A DNA stretch of 64,000 bases, taken from Parabacteroides sp. AM08-6 (GTDB lineage: Bacteria; Bacteroidota; Bacteroidia; Bacteroidales; Tannerellaceae). The stretch is from positions 11,586 through 75,585 of the forward strand of contig NZ_QRMP01000017.1 in assembly GCF_003473295.1 (NCBI RefSeq), written 5' to 3'. The translations under genes were made by a program, and so were the position numbers. The notes under the pieces were generated by a model. It saw only the letters and a list, made by a program, of their open reading frames with translations. It searched no databases and was not told the DNA's origin. Of this stretch, positions 16,951 through 25,947 are shown in pieces; within the stretch, counting starts at the first letter, position 1, and each line of letters opens with the position of its first letter.

Positions 16951-19917
16951 CTATATTACCTCTATATAGCTACGCCCGTTTCCTGCCCGGTTCACTTTTA
17001 TTTGCACAAGGATGCGTTCGGTCATTTCCTGAACATGAGAAATAACCCCTATTTTGCGTCCCTGCGTACGCAGACTTTCAAGTGCATCCATAGCTATCCG
17101 TAATGTTTCGGCATCCAGCGACCCAAAACCTTCGTCTATAAAAAGGCTTTCCACTTTCATCCGGTTCGAAGATAGAGACGAAAGTCCCAAAGCCAGTGCC
17201 AAAGATACGAGAAACGATTCCCCACCGGAAAGACTATGCACCGTCCTCACTTCATCACACATATCACGGTCTATCACCTGCAGAGCCAACGTATCGGGAA
17301 CTCGTTCCAACCGATAGCGGCGGGTCAAATTGCGTAACTGGATATTTGCATAACCTAAGAGTATGTCCAACGTATATCCTTGAGCAATACGTCGGAATTT
17401 AGCTCCATCTGCAGAACCTGCCAACTCGTTCAGCCTGGCCCAACGTTCGCTTTCAGACTTACAGATATTTAGCTCCTCCTGCATGCCAGCTACTTTTACC
17501 TTATTTTCCGTATGAGCCCGTAAACGGAAAGACAACTCCGTCTTTTCCCGTGCGACACGAACTAAAGAAGCATCAAGTGTTTCCCCGTCAGAAATCGCCT
17601 GATATCCGGCTATCCATTTATCGAGAGCAGCCTGCCGACGGGATAATTCGGCGGATGTTTCAGACAAATCTTTCGCAATCTGCTCGGCAACGCCACGAGA
17701 CTGCTCAACGATTCCGGCTTGTTCGGTTTGCACGGCAAGCAGTTTCTTCAAACGTTCTTTCAATGTATCCATACGCTTCACGTGCTCCTGTTCTACCACA
17801 TCCGCCGGACGCCCATCCAGCAATTTGGAACGTTCCGATTGCAATACAGAAAAAGCCGTACGGTTTTTCTCATAAAGCTGCATCGCTTCTTCCGAAATTT
17901 TGCCGAGAGAGGGAAGGAAAGATGCCAACGAATCACATTCAGCCTTCCGCGCACTTTGCCGGCGTTCCAATTCGCACAATTTCTCATTATTCTCATGCCA
18001 CTGACTGGTAAAATCTATCAATGTTTGCCGGAAAGTCACCGGATTTTGTTGCCATCCTTTTTGCCAGTCATTATTTCCAAACAATTGGTCGGCAGCCGAA
18101 AGAGAACGCGACAGAATTACAGATTGTTCTTCTATCACCTGTTCTTCACGCTCCAACCGGGCCACCGACAATTTTTGCTTGGAAAGCAAATCCTTACAGG
18201 CATCTTTCACTTCCGTCAATTCCCTATGCAGAGACAATTGTTGTTGCTGAAGAGCAGACAGTTGCTTGGCTTGGACAGAAACAGCCTCCTTACGGGAAAG
18301 TAATTGCTGTATTTGCAACGTCAGAGCGTCAACCGGTTTATGAGACACAACCGGTATATCCACCGCAGGATGATGCAAACTGCCACATACCGGGCAGGGC
18401 TGTCCATCTTGCAATTTCTCACGTAAATCCCGGATATTACCGGAAGCGGCCAGCCGGGCTTGCTCCACCAATAGTTGTTCGCGTTCCTGTCTAAGTTTCT
18501 CAATTTCTCTATCTAATGCCGCCGAATCCGTCTTTTTCTGTTCCTCTTCCAACGTCCGGAAAGAAGCTTCAGTTTGTTGAACTGCCACGCGTTTTTCTTC
18601 CGCTTTTTGTTGCAAAATTCCAAGTTGTTTGACCAATAGAGCCTCCGCTTTACGAATGGAAACGACAGACAAATTAGCCTTCTCTATCGTTTGCCTGGCC
18701 ACAAAAGCCGTATCGATATGCAATAAAAGGGTAGACAGTTGTTCCGCTATACTTTCCTTCTTTTTATAACGTTCCCGCCATTCAGTCAATCGAGCTATCT
18801 CTGCATCACTTTGTTGCCGGCGCTTCACAGCTGCCTGATAGTTCGCCTCCGCCTCCTTCAAGCGAACAGAAGCATTTTTCATTTGCATTTTCGAATCAGC
18901 CAAGGCACGAGCGGCATTATCCAGTTGTATATCCAGACGACGAGCCTGTTGAATATCCAGACTTAACGCTTTGAATGTCATTTCGGAATATTGTTGTTCC
19001 TCAGCTCCTTTTTCATAATCACGACGAGCGGCAGCCAATAAACCGGCAGCTTGCGTTAAACGCACCGATGCTTCTTTTTGTTGTGATTGCCGGGTCGTTA
19101 TAAGTTCTTCGATTGTGCGGACAGACTCTTGCAGTATTTGCCGTTCCTCCCGGCACTTTTCCAAACGAGACAATGTGGTTTCTGTTTTGGAAAGATTGGA
19201 ACGCAAAGCTTTTTCCTCCTCCTCAGTCAGTAATTCCACTCCCTGAATACGGACATTTATCGTATCGAACGCTTCTTTTGCTCTCGCATTCTTCTCAAAA
19301 ATCAAACGAGATATGGCAGAATAAAGTTCCGTACCCGTCAACTTTTCCAACAAAGATGCCTTTTCTCCCTGTTCAGCTTTCAAGAAAGTAGAAAAATCAT
19401 TTTGGGCCAGCAAAACAGAACGGGTAAACTGTTCGAATGTCAAACCTATCAGTTCAATAATACGAGACTGTAATTCCGAACGTGTACCTTGTTCCTCTTT
19501 TTCTTTATCCAGATTGAATAATGTAATTTTAGGATTCTGAAGACGCCCGTTTTCTTTATCGCGGGCACGCCCCACCGACCAGCGGGCACGATAACGATAT
19601 CCGTTCAAAGCTACAAACTCCACTTCCGCATATCCGGAAACAGTTCCCCGACGAAGTAAAAAACGGGGGTCGCTTTGTAGTAATACTTCATCATTCACAT
19701 CACGTAAGCGGACATTGTTTTCCTTAGCCTGTTCAGTACGAGGTGTACGGGCAAAAAGAGCCAGGCACATGGCATCCAGTATCGTCGACTTTCCGGCTCC
19801 CGTAGGTCCAGATATAGCAAATATACCGGCAGAAAGAAGAGGTTCCAGAGTAAAATCGATTACAAAATCACCTTCCAGCGATGCCAGATTGCGTCCTCTG
19901 ATTACTAATATTTTCAT
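16951..19917 (-). CDS. sbcC: Exonuclease subunit SbcC (Rad50-like SMC ATPase)
   Basis: The ATPase/tether subunit of the SbcCD nuclease, which opens hairpins and processes DNA double-strand ends and stalled palindromes. 988 aa. It has Walker A GPTGAGKS at residues 37-44, a Q-loop region (RSVLLAQNDFSTFL), two long coiled-coil arms, and a zinc-hook apex CPVCGS at about residue 507. The ABC signature LSGGES is near residue 898 and Walker B SLFIDEGFGSLD near 925. The start codon overlaps the sbcD stop by 4 bases (19914-19917), giving translational coupling. All key motifs are intact. Confidence 0.97.
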   Translation of the reverse strand: MKILVIRGRNLASLEGDFVIDFTLEPLLSAGIFAISGPTGAGKSTILDAMCLALFARTPRTEQAKENNVRLRDVNDEVLLQSDPRFLLRRGTVSGYAEVEFVALNGYRYRARWSVGRARDKENGRLQNPKITLFNLDKEKEEQGTRSELQSRIIELIGLTFEQFTRSVLLAQNDFSTFLKAEQGEKASLLEKLTGTELYSAISRLIFEKNARAKEAFDTINVRIQGVELLTEEEEKALRSNLSKTETTLSRLEKCREERQILQESVRTIEELITTRQSQQKEASVRLTQAAGLLAAARRDYEKGAEEQQYSEMTFKALSLDIQQARRLDIQLDNAARALADSKMQMKNASVRLKEAEANYQAAVKRRQQSDAEIARLTEWRERYKKKESIAEQLSTLLLHIDTAFVARQTIEKANLSVVSIRKAEALLVKQLGILQQKAEEKRVAVQQTEASFRTLEEEQKKTDSAALDREIEKLRQEREQLLVEQARLAASGNIRDLREKLQDGQPCPVCGSLHHPAVDIPVVSHKPVDALTLQIQQLLSRKEAVSVQAKQLSALQQQQLSLHRELTEVKDACKDLLSKQKLSVARLEREEQVIEEQSVILSRSLSAADQLFGNNDWQKGWQQNPVTFRQTLIDFTSQWHENNEKLCELERRQSARKAECDSLASFLPSLGKISEEAMQLYEKNRTAFSVLQSERSKLLDGRPADVVEQEHVKRMDTLKERLKKLLAVQTEQAGIVEQSRGVAEQIAKDLSETSAELSRRQAALDKWIAGYQAISDGETLDASLVRVAREKTELSFRLRAHTENKVKVAGMQEELNICKSESERWARLNELAGSADGAKFRRIAQGYTLDILLGYANIQLRNLTRRYRLERVPDTLALQVIDRDMCDEVRTVHSLSGGESFLVSLALALGLSSLSSNRMKVESLFIDEGFGSLDAETLRIAMDALESLRTQGRKIGVISHVQEMTERILVQIKVNRAGNGRSYIEVI

Positions 19918-21158
19918 ATAGACACCTCCCGCATTACAAGCTTAAACATCGACTCCAGTTCTTCCGGCAATTCGCCGCCATAACGATTAGCAAAAGCATG
20001 CCGCAACATATCCAGCGGATCAATCTTTTGCAAATCCGTATAAGAAAACGAATCAACCATCTCCTCATCGACACGTTCCGGATACGAAGGCCTAATCGAA
20101 GTAAGACGTACAGCTTTATCAGCCAAAACCTCCTCTACCCGATGACGAAATCCCGGCTCCGGTTCAGTCAATAACACCTGCACTTCAAGATAAGGCCAAC
20201 TACTTTTGTCCGAATCCACAGGGGCAACAGGCAATTCAGCCAGTTGCCTCAATACCACCTCCGGAGATGCAGGTTGTTCGGGGATTCGAAGTAAACCGGT
20301 CAATAAAGGAACCGGTATTGTTTCAATAGTAGAGAGTTTACCCTTTTCAAGCACCACATTTACCACTTGGTGGCGATAATTCTTTTCGGAAAAAGACATA
20401 GGCAAAGGACTTCCCGCGTAACGTACATTTTCTCTTCCTCCTACCCGCTGTGCTTTATGAATATGGCCAAGTGCGGTATAAGCCAATCCTTTATCAAAAA
20501 TATCCGAAGAAACAGACTCCAACCCTCCCATTATCACTCGTTCGCTCCGGTCATCATCAGACAATTCAGCACCTGTAGCATGCAAATGTCCCATTGCAAT
20601 CAGTGCTTCACCCGGCTCGCGCACCCCATCTGCATAATCAAAAAGTTGCCTGTACATCCGGTTAATACCTGCCATATATGTATCCTCGTCTTCATCCGAA
20701 GGAGGATAATCACCTTGTCTGAGATAGGGCACAGCCAAACAAAAGGCCTCTCGTATCCCTTCCCCATTATATAAAGGAACAAGAAGCGAATCAAAATCAA
20801 TCGTTCCTTCTTCCGTTCGCCGAATAATCCCGGAAACTGAAGTTCGCAATTCTTCCAGCAAGGGGACCGGAGCCTCAAGACGAATCGCAGAATCATGATT
20901 ACCTGCTGTTATCACAATTTGCAACTGTGGCAAACGACGACTGATATCCCGCAAAAAACGGAAAAAACGATGTTGCGCCGAAGCCGCCGGATTAGCAACA
21001 TCAAATACGTCCCCGGAAATAAGTAATACATCAGTTCGCAATTCTTCTAACGTATCAGCCAGCCAGGAAAGAAAAGCATCATGTTCCGCCTCGCGGTCAT
21101 AACCAAAAAAAGTTTGACCAAGATGCCAGTCGGCTGTATGAATGATATGTAATGACAT
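19914..21158 (-). CDS. sbcD: Exonuclease subunit SbcD (Mre11-like nuclease)
   Basis: The Mn2+-dependent metallophosphatase nuclease subunit that pairs with SbcC. 414 aa. The phosphoesterase motifs are in order: HTADWHLGQ (I), LLISGDVFDVA (II), VITAGNHDS (III), AMGHLHATG (IV) and ALGHIHKAQ (V). These are followed by the C-terminal capping domain and a SbcC-binding helical tail (LDMLRHAFANRYGGELPEEL). A 40-codon ORF ends only 7 bases upstream, so sbcD is the second of three genes. Confidence 0.96.
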   Translation of the reverse strand: MSLHIIHTADWHLGQTFFGYDREAEHDAFLSWLADTLEELRTDVLLISGDVFDVANPAASAQHRFFRFLRDISRRLPQLQIVITAGNHDSAIRLEAPVPLLEELRTSVSGIIRRTEEGTIDFDSLLVPLYNGEGIREAFCLAVPYLRQGDYPPSDEDEDTYMAGINRMYRQLFDYADGVREPGEALIAMGHLHATGAELSDDDRSERVIMGGLESVSSDIFDKGLAYTALGHIHKAQRVGGRENVRYAGSPLPMSFSEKNYRHQVVNVVLEKGKLSTIETIPVPLLTGLLRIPEQPASPEVVLRQLAELPVAPVDSDKSSWPYLEVQVLLTEPEPGFRHRVEEVLADKAVRLTSIRPSYPERVDEEMVDSFSYTDLQKIDPLDMLRHAFANRYGGELPEELESMFKLVMREVSI

Positions 21159-21165
21159 CGTATTA

Positions 21166-21288
21166 TTATTTTGACGAACACCGGTTCGCCATCATTAAAG
21201 CTTGTCTGGTATTCAGCCAATAACATTCAGCCAAGGCGTTGACACAATAAAGCTTATAAGTTACCTGATTTTGAAGTTGCGTATTCAT
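21166..21288 (-). CDS. Small ORF (40 aa) leading the sbcDC operon
   Basis: Minus strand ATG at 21288-21286 to TAA at 21168-21166. It encodes 40 residues beginning MNTQLQNQVTYKLYC and ending LMMANRCSSK, with three Cys and a central amphipathic stretch (NALAECYWLNTRQALMMA). It has no recognisable family. It is credible because a -7 promoter lies 38 bases upstream, nothing else lies between the promoter and sbcD, and the stop is 7 bases from the sbcD ATG, as in an operon. It could be a small protein, a leader peptide that couples translation to sbcD, or a chance ORF. Confidence 0.5.
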   Translation of the reverse strand: MNTQLQNQVTYKLYCVNALAECYWLNTRQALMMANRCSSK

Positions 21289-21326
21289 CGTTTATTTTAT
21301 TGTCCTCTCTTCTATATGTTCGAAAG

Positions 21327-21334
21327 CAAAAATA
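21327..21334 (-). promoter_or_regulatory. -7 promoter element of the small ORF-sbcD-sbcC unit
   Basis: Minus strand TATTTTTG followed by CT. The expected transcription start near 21320 places the whole 40-codon ORF in the sbcD mRNA. Confidence 0.55.
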
Positions 21335-21749
21335 GTAAAAACTCAGCAACTCGTTATCAAATATCGCCTTAAAATATCTTTTAAACAAACATCTGTAAAA
21401 ACGCAAGAAAAAAAGCTGCATCGGTAAAATATCCCGATTATCAAAATGTCATTACGATAGCAATTAAATGGGATTAGTATAGCAGGTAAAATGAATTACC
21501 CGCACATGTAACCCTTTTTAACGTATCAAACAGATTACAGAACACTTAAATGATGAACATTCTGTCAAACAGAAGAAAGTTGATTTTAAATTAATTTCGA
21601 TACAGTTCAGAGAAATGAGGAAAAACAAAGAATAAGATATTCCCCCCTGTCTCTACTTTATTCCAAATTATCATTATTCCCGAAAATTTCACCCGGTGGG
21701 ACAAAAACACAATTATTTTAAGAAACAAATCAGATATAATTTATTCTCC
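21335..21749. other. Intergenic stretch with no identified gene
   Basis: An AT-rich region between the sbcDC promoter and the promoter of the divergent transporter. I see no ORF with coding character on either strand, no tRNA and no strong hairpin. It may hold the -33 regions or regulatory sites of the divergent promoters. Confidence 0.5.
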
Positions 21750-21757
21750 TATCTTTG
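21750..21757 (+). promoter_or_regulatory. -7 promoter element of the AspT/YidE-type transporter gene
   Basis: TATCTTTG followed by CA, 26 bases before the ATG at 21783. It decides the start: an in-frame upstream codon at 21696 lies before the promoter and is not used. Confidence 0.65.
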
Positions 21758-21782
21758 CAACATCAATAAACAGGGGATTTTT

Positions 21783-23453
21783 ATGAATTGGTTACAAGAA
21801 GCCTTTTTAACGCCATCTATGATACAAGCAGTTATTATAATATCGCTGGTAGCTGCACTCGGCTTGTATTTGGGAAGAATAAAGATATTCGGCATCTCGC
21901 TGGGTATCACATTCGTTTTCTTTGCCGGAATTCTGGCAGGACATCTGGGCATTGTAGTAAATAAGGATATGCTCTATTTTGCCCAAAGTTTCGGATTAAT
22001 TCTATTCGTTTATTCCTTAGGTCTGCAAGTGGGACCCGGCTTCTTTGCTTCCCTGAAAAAAGGAGGAGTAGCCATGAACATGATGGGCTTGGGCGTCATT
22101 TTCCTCGGGCTTATTCTGACAGTCGGATTACATTATGCAACCGGCGTTTCTTTGTCGAACATGGTGGGATTGCTCTGTGGGGCTGTTACCAATACCCCGG
22201 CTCTCGGAGCTGCCCAGCAAGCTTTATTGCAGATAAATCCGGAACATACAAAAGGTGTTACCGACATGGCATTGGCTTGCGCGGTAGCTTATCCGTTGGG
22301 GGTTGTCGGTGTTATCCTGGCTATCATCATTCTCAAAGCTGTTTTCGTTAAAAACAAGCAGAAAGAGGAAACAGAAAAACGGGATACAACTACCTATGTA
22401 GCCGAATTTCATGTCAGCAATCCGGCTATATACAATAAAAGCATCAAGGAGATTATGCAACTTACCGAGAAACATTTTGTCATTTCCCGTGTCTGGCGAA
22501 ACGGTAAAGTGAGCATTCCCACCTCGGATACGCGCCTGCGAGAACACGACCATTTACTGATTATCTCCGTAAAGTCGGATGTCGAATCCATTAAAGTTTT
22601 ATTCGGAGAACAGGAAAATGTAGATTGGAACAAAGAGGATATCGATTGGAACGCAATCGACAGCCAACTGATTTCCCGTCGTATCGCCGTGACCCGCAAC
22701 CGGGTGAATGGGGTGAAATTAGGAGCACTGCGTCTCCGTAACTTGTATGGAATCAATATCACCCGTGTCAATCGTGCCGGTATCGACTTACTCGCCTCTC
22801 CCGGCCTGCGTTTACAGATTGGCGACCGGTTGACAATCGTGGGAGAAGCCAATTCGGTCAATACTGTCGGTAAAATATTAGGAAATGAAATCAAGCGGTT
22901 GGATAATCCGAATTTATTAGCTGTCTTTGTAGGTATTTCACTGGGTATGTTGCTGGGAGCATTGCCCATTTCATTGCCGGGCATCAGTACACCGGTAAAG
23001 CTGGGCATTGCCGGAGGACCGATTATTATCGGAATTTTGATGGGAGCTTTCGGACCACGTTTCCATCTGACGACTTATACAACCCAAAGTGCAAATCTGA
23101 TGCTGCGTCAGTTGGGAATTGTCATCTACCTGGCAGGTCTGGGTATTGACTCCGGTGCTCATTTCTTCGAAACCGTTTTCTGTGCCGAAGGATTGTTGTG
23201 GGTCGGATTAGGTTTTATCCTGACTATCGTTCCCGTACTCGTAGTCGGCTTTATCGCCGCGCAATTCTTCAAACTGGATTATGCCCACAATATAGGGATG
23301 CTTTGTGGAAGCATGGCAAACCCGATGGCTTTAAGTTTTGCGAACACAACGGTTGAAGGGGACGAGCCTTCTGTTTCCTATGCGACCGTGTATCCGCTAT
23401 CGATGTTCATCCGGGTGATTTCGACACAGTTAATACTGATGTTATTTATGTAG
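21783..23453 (+). CDS. Putative transporter of the AspT/YidE/YbjL (AAE) family
   Basis: An inner membrane antiporter-like protein of 556 aa. Its layout is typical: an N-terminal block of about five membrane helices (residues ~8-185), two cytoplasmic RCK_C/TrkA_C regulatory domains (~205-375; LREHDHLLIISVKSD and LRLQIGDRLTIVGEA are their end strands), then a second block of five to six helices (~380-556). The duplicated signature GLQVGPGFF..GAVTNTPALGAAQ and GLGIDSGAHFF..GSMANPMALSFA lies at the ends of the two halves. Characterised members exchange aspartate for alanine, or succinate. The substrate here is unknown. It is convergent with the methyltransferase gene (12-base gap). Confidence 0.9.
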   Translation: MNWLQEAFLTPSMIQAVIIISLVAALGLYLGRIKIFGISLGITFVFFAGILAGHLGIVVNKDMLYFAQSFGLILFVYSLGLQVGPGFFASLKKGGVAMNMMGLGVIFLGLILTVGLHYATGVSLSNMVGLLCGAVTNTPALGAAQQALLQINPEHTKGVTDMALACAVAYPLGVVGVILAIIILKAVFVKNKQKEETEKRDTTTYVAEFHVSNPAIYNKSIKEIMQLTEKHFVISRVWRNGKVSIPTSDTRLREHDHLLIISVKSDVESIKVLFGEQENVDWNKEDIDWNAIDSQLISRRIAVTRNRVNGVKLGALRLRNLYGINITRVNRAGIDLLASPGLRLQIGDRLTIVGEANSVNTVGKILGNEIKRLDNPNLLAVFVGISLGMLLGALPISLPGISTPVKLGIAGGPIIIGILMGAFGPRFHLTTYTTQSANLMLRQLGIVIYLAGLGIDSGAHFFETVFCAEGLLWVGLGFILTIVPVLVVGFIAAQFFKLDYAHNIGMLCGSMANPMALSFANTTVEGDEPSVSYATVYPLSMFIRVISTQLILMLFM

Positions 23454-23465
23454 CAACCTTTTTCT

Positions 23466-24659
23466 TTATTTTCTGCATTTTATCAGAACCCTCTCTCCGT
23501 CTGATAAGGTAGTGGCGAAAAGGTAAAGCTCTCCTCCCTCCGCAATTTTGGTCCGCTTACGGAGTTCGTCGACTGTAAGCGGGAAATTACGGACAGTAAT
23601 ATTCGCCTGCGGAATAGTTTTGGACAACCCTTTACAAAGCTTACCGGAAAAGGGCAGAACCTCTTCCACCCGGAAAATACGGCCGGGAAAATCAGCCATA
23701 TAAACATCCGAAGTGTATAAATGGCTACTGACATGCAATTTCTTTACTTGCATGCGAACAGCAACCTGTTTGAAAGCACCTGCTTTCAAAATAGAAGCAT
23801 TCGGTTCATAAAGCCATCCGTCAACCTTCTCAGCAGTCAGAAGCGGAGCCGCCTGCTCCTCCCCTAAAGTAAAACAAAAAGAAGATTCGCTCCCGTCAGC
23901 CGCCCGATTGATACAATGGATAAATACTCCGGTATTACTCCCTGCATTTCTTTCCGTCACAAAAAGCAATTCCTTACATTCATTCTTTACGGAAAGGACA
24001 TGAACCGCTGTCGTACCGGGTAATAAATCCAATGTCAGACGTATATCCGCCATCGGAGACAATTTAGCAATCACCCGAGGAGCACGGGATAACAACGAAG
24101 GAAGCAAAGCCGGCAAGTCCGGTTCGCAGTCTTGAAGGGCAAAAACCCGCTTGTTGCGCTCTCCCCGGCGAGCCGGGTCGATATAAAAGGCATCGACTTC
24201 GGGCAATTGAGAAAGATATTCAGTTGCATCCGCATTCACAACTATGATATTGGCAGCTCCCAAAACAGAAAAATTATGCCGGGCAGCCTCGCAATAATCA
24301 GGAAAACGCTCGATATAAGTAAGCTGTTTCACCCGGCAGGAGAAATAATAACTATCGATACCCAATCCCCCCGTCAAATCGCACATCGTCCAAGAAGGTT
24401 CGACAAGCCGTTGTTTATAAGAAGCGGTTTGTTCCGACGAACATTGTTCGGCCGCAATACGAGCCGGAAATATCAGTTGCGGATTTGCATACCAGGAAGG
24501 CAACTTATCCTTTATCTGACACCTACTTGCTATCTGGTCTGCCAGAAAAGGGACATCCAAATCCGGATACTTGGAGGCAGAAAGCAGTAAACGGGTCAAA
24601 TCGTCCGTAAGATGTTCACGTATAAATTGTATCTCGACAGGAGTCAGTTCCATGTGCAT
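23466..24659 (-). CDS. THUMP-like domain class I SAM-dependent methyltransferase
   Basis: A probable RNA methyltransferase of the PG_1098 type found across Bacteroidetes. Residues ~1-90 form a helical N-terminal domain. The Rossmann methyltransferase core follows, with motif I DLTGGLGIDSYYF (about residues 95-107), an acidic loop YIERFPDYC, VNADATEYL and motif IV FYIDPARRG. It continues into a C-terminal THUMP-like domain (~300-397; RVEEVLPFSGKLCKGLSK, ITVRNFPLTVDELRK). The rRNA or tRNA target is not known. 397 aa. It starts at 24659 or at the second ATG two codons in, and its promoter box is 18 bases upstream. Confidence 0.85.
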   Translation of the reverse strand: MHMELTPVEIQFIREHLTDDLTRLLLSASKYPDLDVPFLADQIASRCQIKDKLPSWYANPQLIFPARIAAEQCSSEQTASYKQRLVEPSWTMCDLTGGLGIDSYYFSCRVKQLTYIERFPDYCEAARHNFSVLGAANIIVVNADATEYLSQLPEVDAFYIDPARRGERNKRVFALQDCEPDLPALLPSLLSRAPRVIAKLSPMADIRLTLDLLPGTTAVHVLSVKNECKELLFVTERNAGSNTGVFIHCINRAADGSESSFCFTLGEEQAAPLLTAEKVDGWLYEPNASILKAGAFKQVAVRMQVKKLHVSSHLYTSDVYMADFPGRIFRVEEVLPFSGKLCKGLSKTIPQANITVRNFPLTVDELRKRTKIAEGGELYLFATTLSDGERVLIKCRK

Positions 24660-24677
24660 GCTCGCTTAATTAGACGG

Positions 24678-24685
24678 CAAAGATA
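24678..24685 (-). promoter_or_regulatory. -7 promoter element of the THUMP-like methyltransferase gene
   Basis: Minus strand TATCTTTG followed by CC, in the 46-base gap after the permease gene. The methyltransferase therefore has its own promoter. Confidence 0.6.
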
Positions 24686-24705
24686 CGAAAAAGCTCATAA
24701 CCGAC

Positions 24706-25947
24706 CTATAGCAACGTATAGCAGACGAAGGTCATCAAAGCCAGCAATCCGCCAATCAACGATTCATATCCGATAAGGCGCAAACGCTCTTTCAAATTCA
24801 TTTCTACCGCACCCGCCGTAGCATGGAAAAAGGAACCATGCGGCAAATGGTCGATAACCGTCGCACCGGAATTTATCATAGCCGCCCCCCAGACTGCAGA
24901 GACACCGGATGCCAATATCACATCCGCGAAAGAAGCAGATGCCAGTGTCGCCCCCGCGGTACTCGAAGCAGTTACGCCAGACATCAATGCCCCGGAAACA
25001 GGAGCTATCAATGATTTACCCAAAGAGAGACTGTCGAGACCCGACAAAATCACATCTTTCAATGTAGAATTCTTTATTATACCCGCAATCGTTCCCGTTC
25101 CGACCAACAGAACAGCTATAACCGACATCTTTTCCAACCCGTAAGAAAGGCATTCTTTCAACTGTTTCCCCCGGCGCATAGCCAATAGTCCGACTATTCC
25201 ACCCACCGGCAAAGCAATCAGCGGATCGATTACAATCCCCAAAAGGGGGCGTAATGCCAAAAGGACGATGGTCACCAACGGCCCGATGATACTACTTGCG
25301 AAAGAGGGTAAATGGCTTGTATCTTCCACTTCCAGCAATTCCGTCACTTTTTCCCCTTTATTAGAGAAATGATGAACCAAAAAGATGGAAAAGACAATTC
25401 CTACTATCGCCGGTATCAGATTCACATACATAACGGAAGATAAACCGGCATTAAAGTTTTCCGCGGCAATAATCGTATTCGGATTGGGCGATATGATATT
25501 TCCACATTTTCCACCTCCGACCATAGCCAGCAACAACTTCATCTTCGAGAAATCCATCCCTTTTCCGATAGCTAGCGCAATCGGTGCAACAGTAATCACC
25601 GCCACATCGATAAAGACTCCTATCGCTGTCAACAAAAATGTAGATAAAACCAAAGCTGCAAGTGCTTTGTTCTCTCCCAATACACGAATAATAGTCAAGG
25701 CAATACGGGAGGCTGCCCCAGTTTTAATCAGCACGCCGGATAAAATGCCGGCTGTCAGTATCCGGATAATAGCCGGACTCACATCCTTCAAACCCTCTAT
25801 CATAAAAGTAACGGTCTGAGGAAGTGAAACTCCCCCGGCAAGCCCCCCAATCACAGCTCCTAAAATCAAGCTGTAAGCAGCATTATATTTCTTCAATATC
25901 AGGACAATAGCAACCAGCAGACCGAGCATAGCACCTATCGCCGTCAT
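24706..25947 (-). CDS. GntP-family permease (gluconate/glycerate type H+ symporter)
   Basis: An inner membrane sugar-acid:H+ symporter of 413 aa with about 12 predicted helices, hydrophobic almost throughout. Family stretches include GAVIGGLAGGVSLPQTV, IRILTAGILSGVLIKTGAA, GGGKCGNIISPNPNTI, and SGVTASSTAGATLASA near the C-terminus. Because the gene overlaps a glycerate kinase gene by 4 bases, glycerate is a more likely substrate than gluconate, but this is inferred from context. It is the last gene of a three-gene operon starting with a rhamnosidase. Confidence 0.88.
   Translation of the reverse strand: MTAIGAMLGLLVAIVLILKKYNAAYSLILGAVIGGLAGGVSLPQTVTFMIEGLKDVSPAIIRILTAGILSGVLIKTGAASRIALTIIRVLGENKALAALVLSTFLLTAIGVFIDVAVITVAPIALAIGKGMDFSKMKLLLAMVGGGKCGNIISPNPNTIIAAENFNAGLSSVMYVNLIPAIVGIVFSIFLVHHFSNKGEKVTELLEVEDTSHLPSFASSIIGPLVTIVLLALRPLLGIVIDPLIALPVGGIVGLLAMRRGKQLKECLSYGLEKMSVIAVLLVGTGTIAGIIKNSTLKDVILSGLDSLSLGKSLIAPVSGALMSGVTASSTAGATLASASFADVILASGVSAVWGAAMINSGATVIDHLPHGSFFHATAGAVEMNLKERLRLIGYESLIGGLLALMTFVCYTLL

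Noticed and set aside
17719..18303. 194-codon plus-strand frame opposite sbcC
   Set aside because: Antisense to the coiled-coil arms of sbcC, whose skewed codon use keeps the opposite frame open by chance.
21696..21782. Upstream extension of the transporter gene
   Set aside because: It lies before the promoter box at 21750-21757, so it cannot be translated; the ATG at 21783 is used.
22409..23008. 199-codon minus-strand frame opposite the AspT/YidE-type transporter
   Set aside because: The transporter frame has full domain structure; the opposite frame has no recognisable features.
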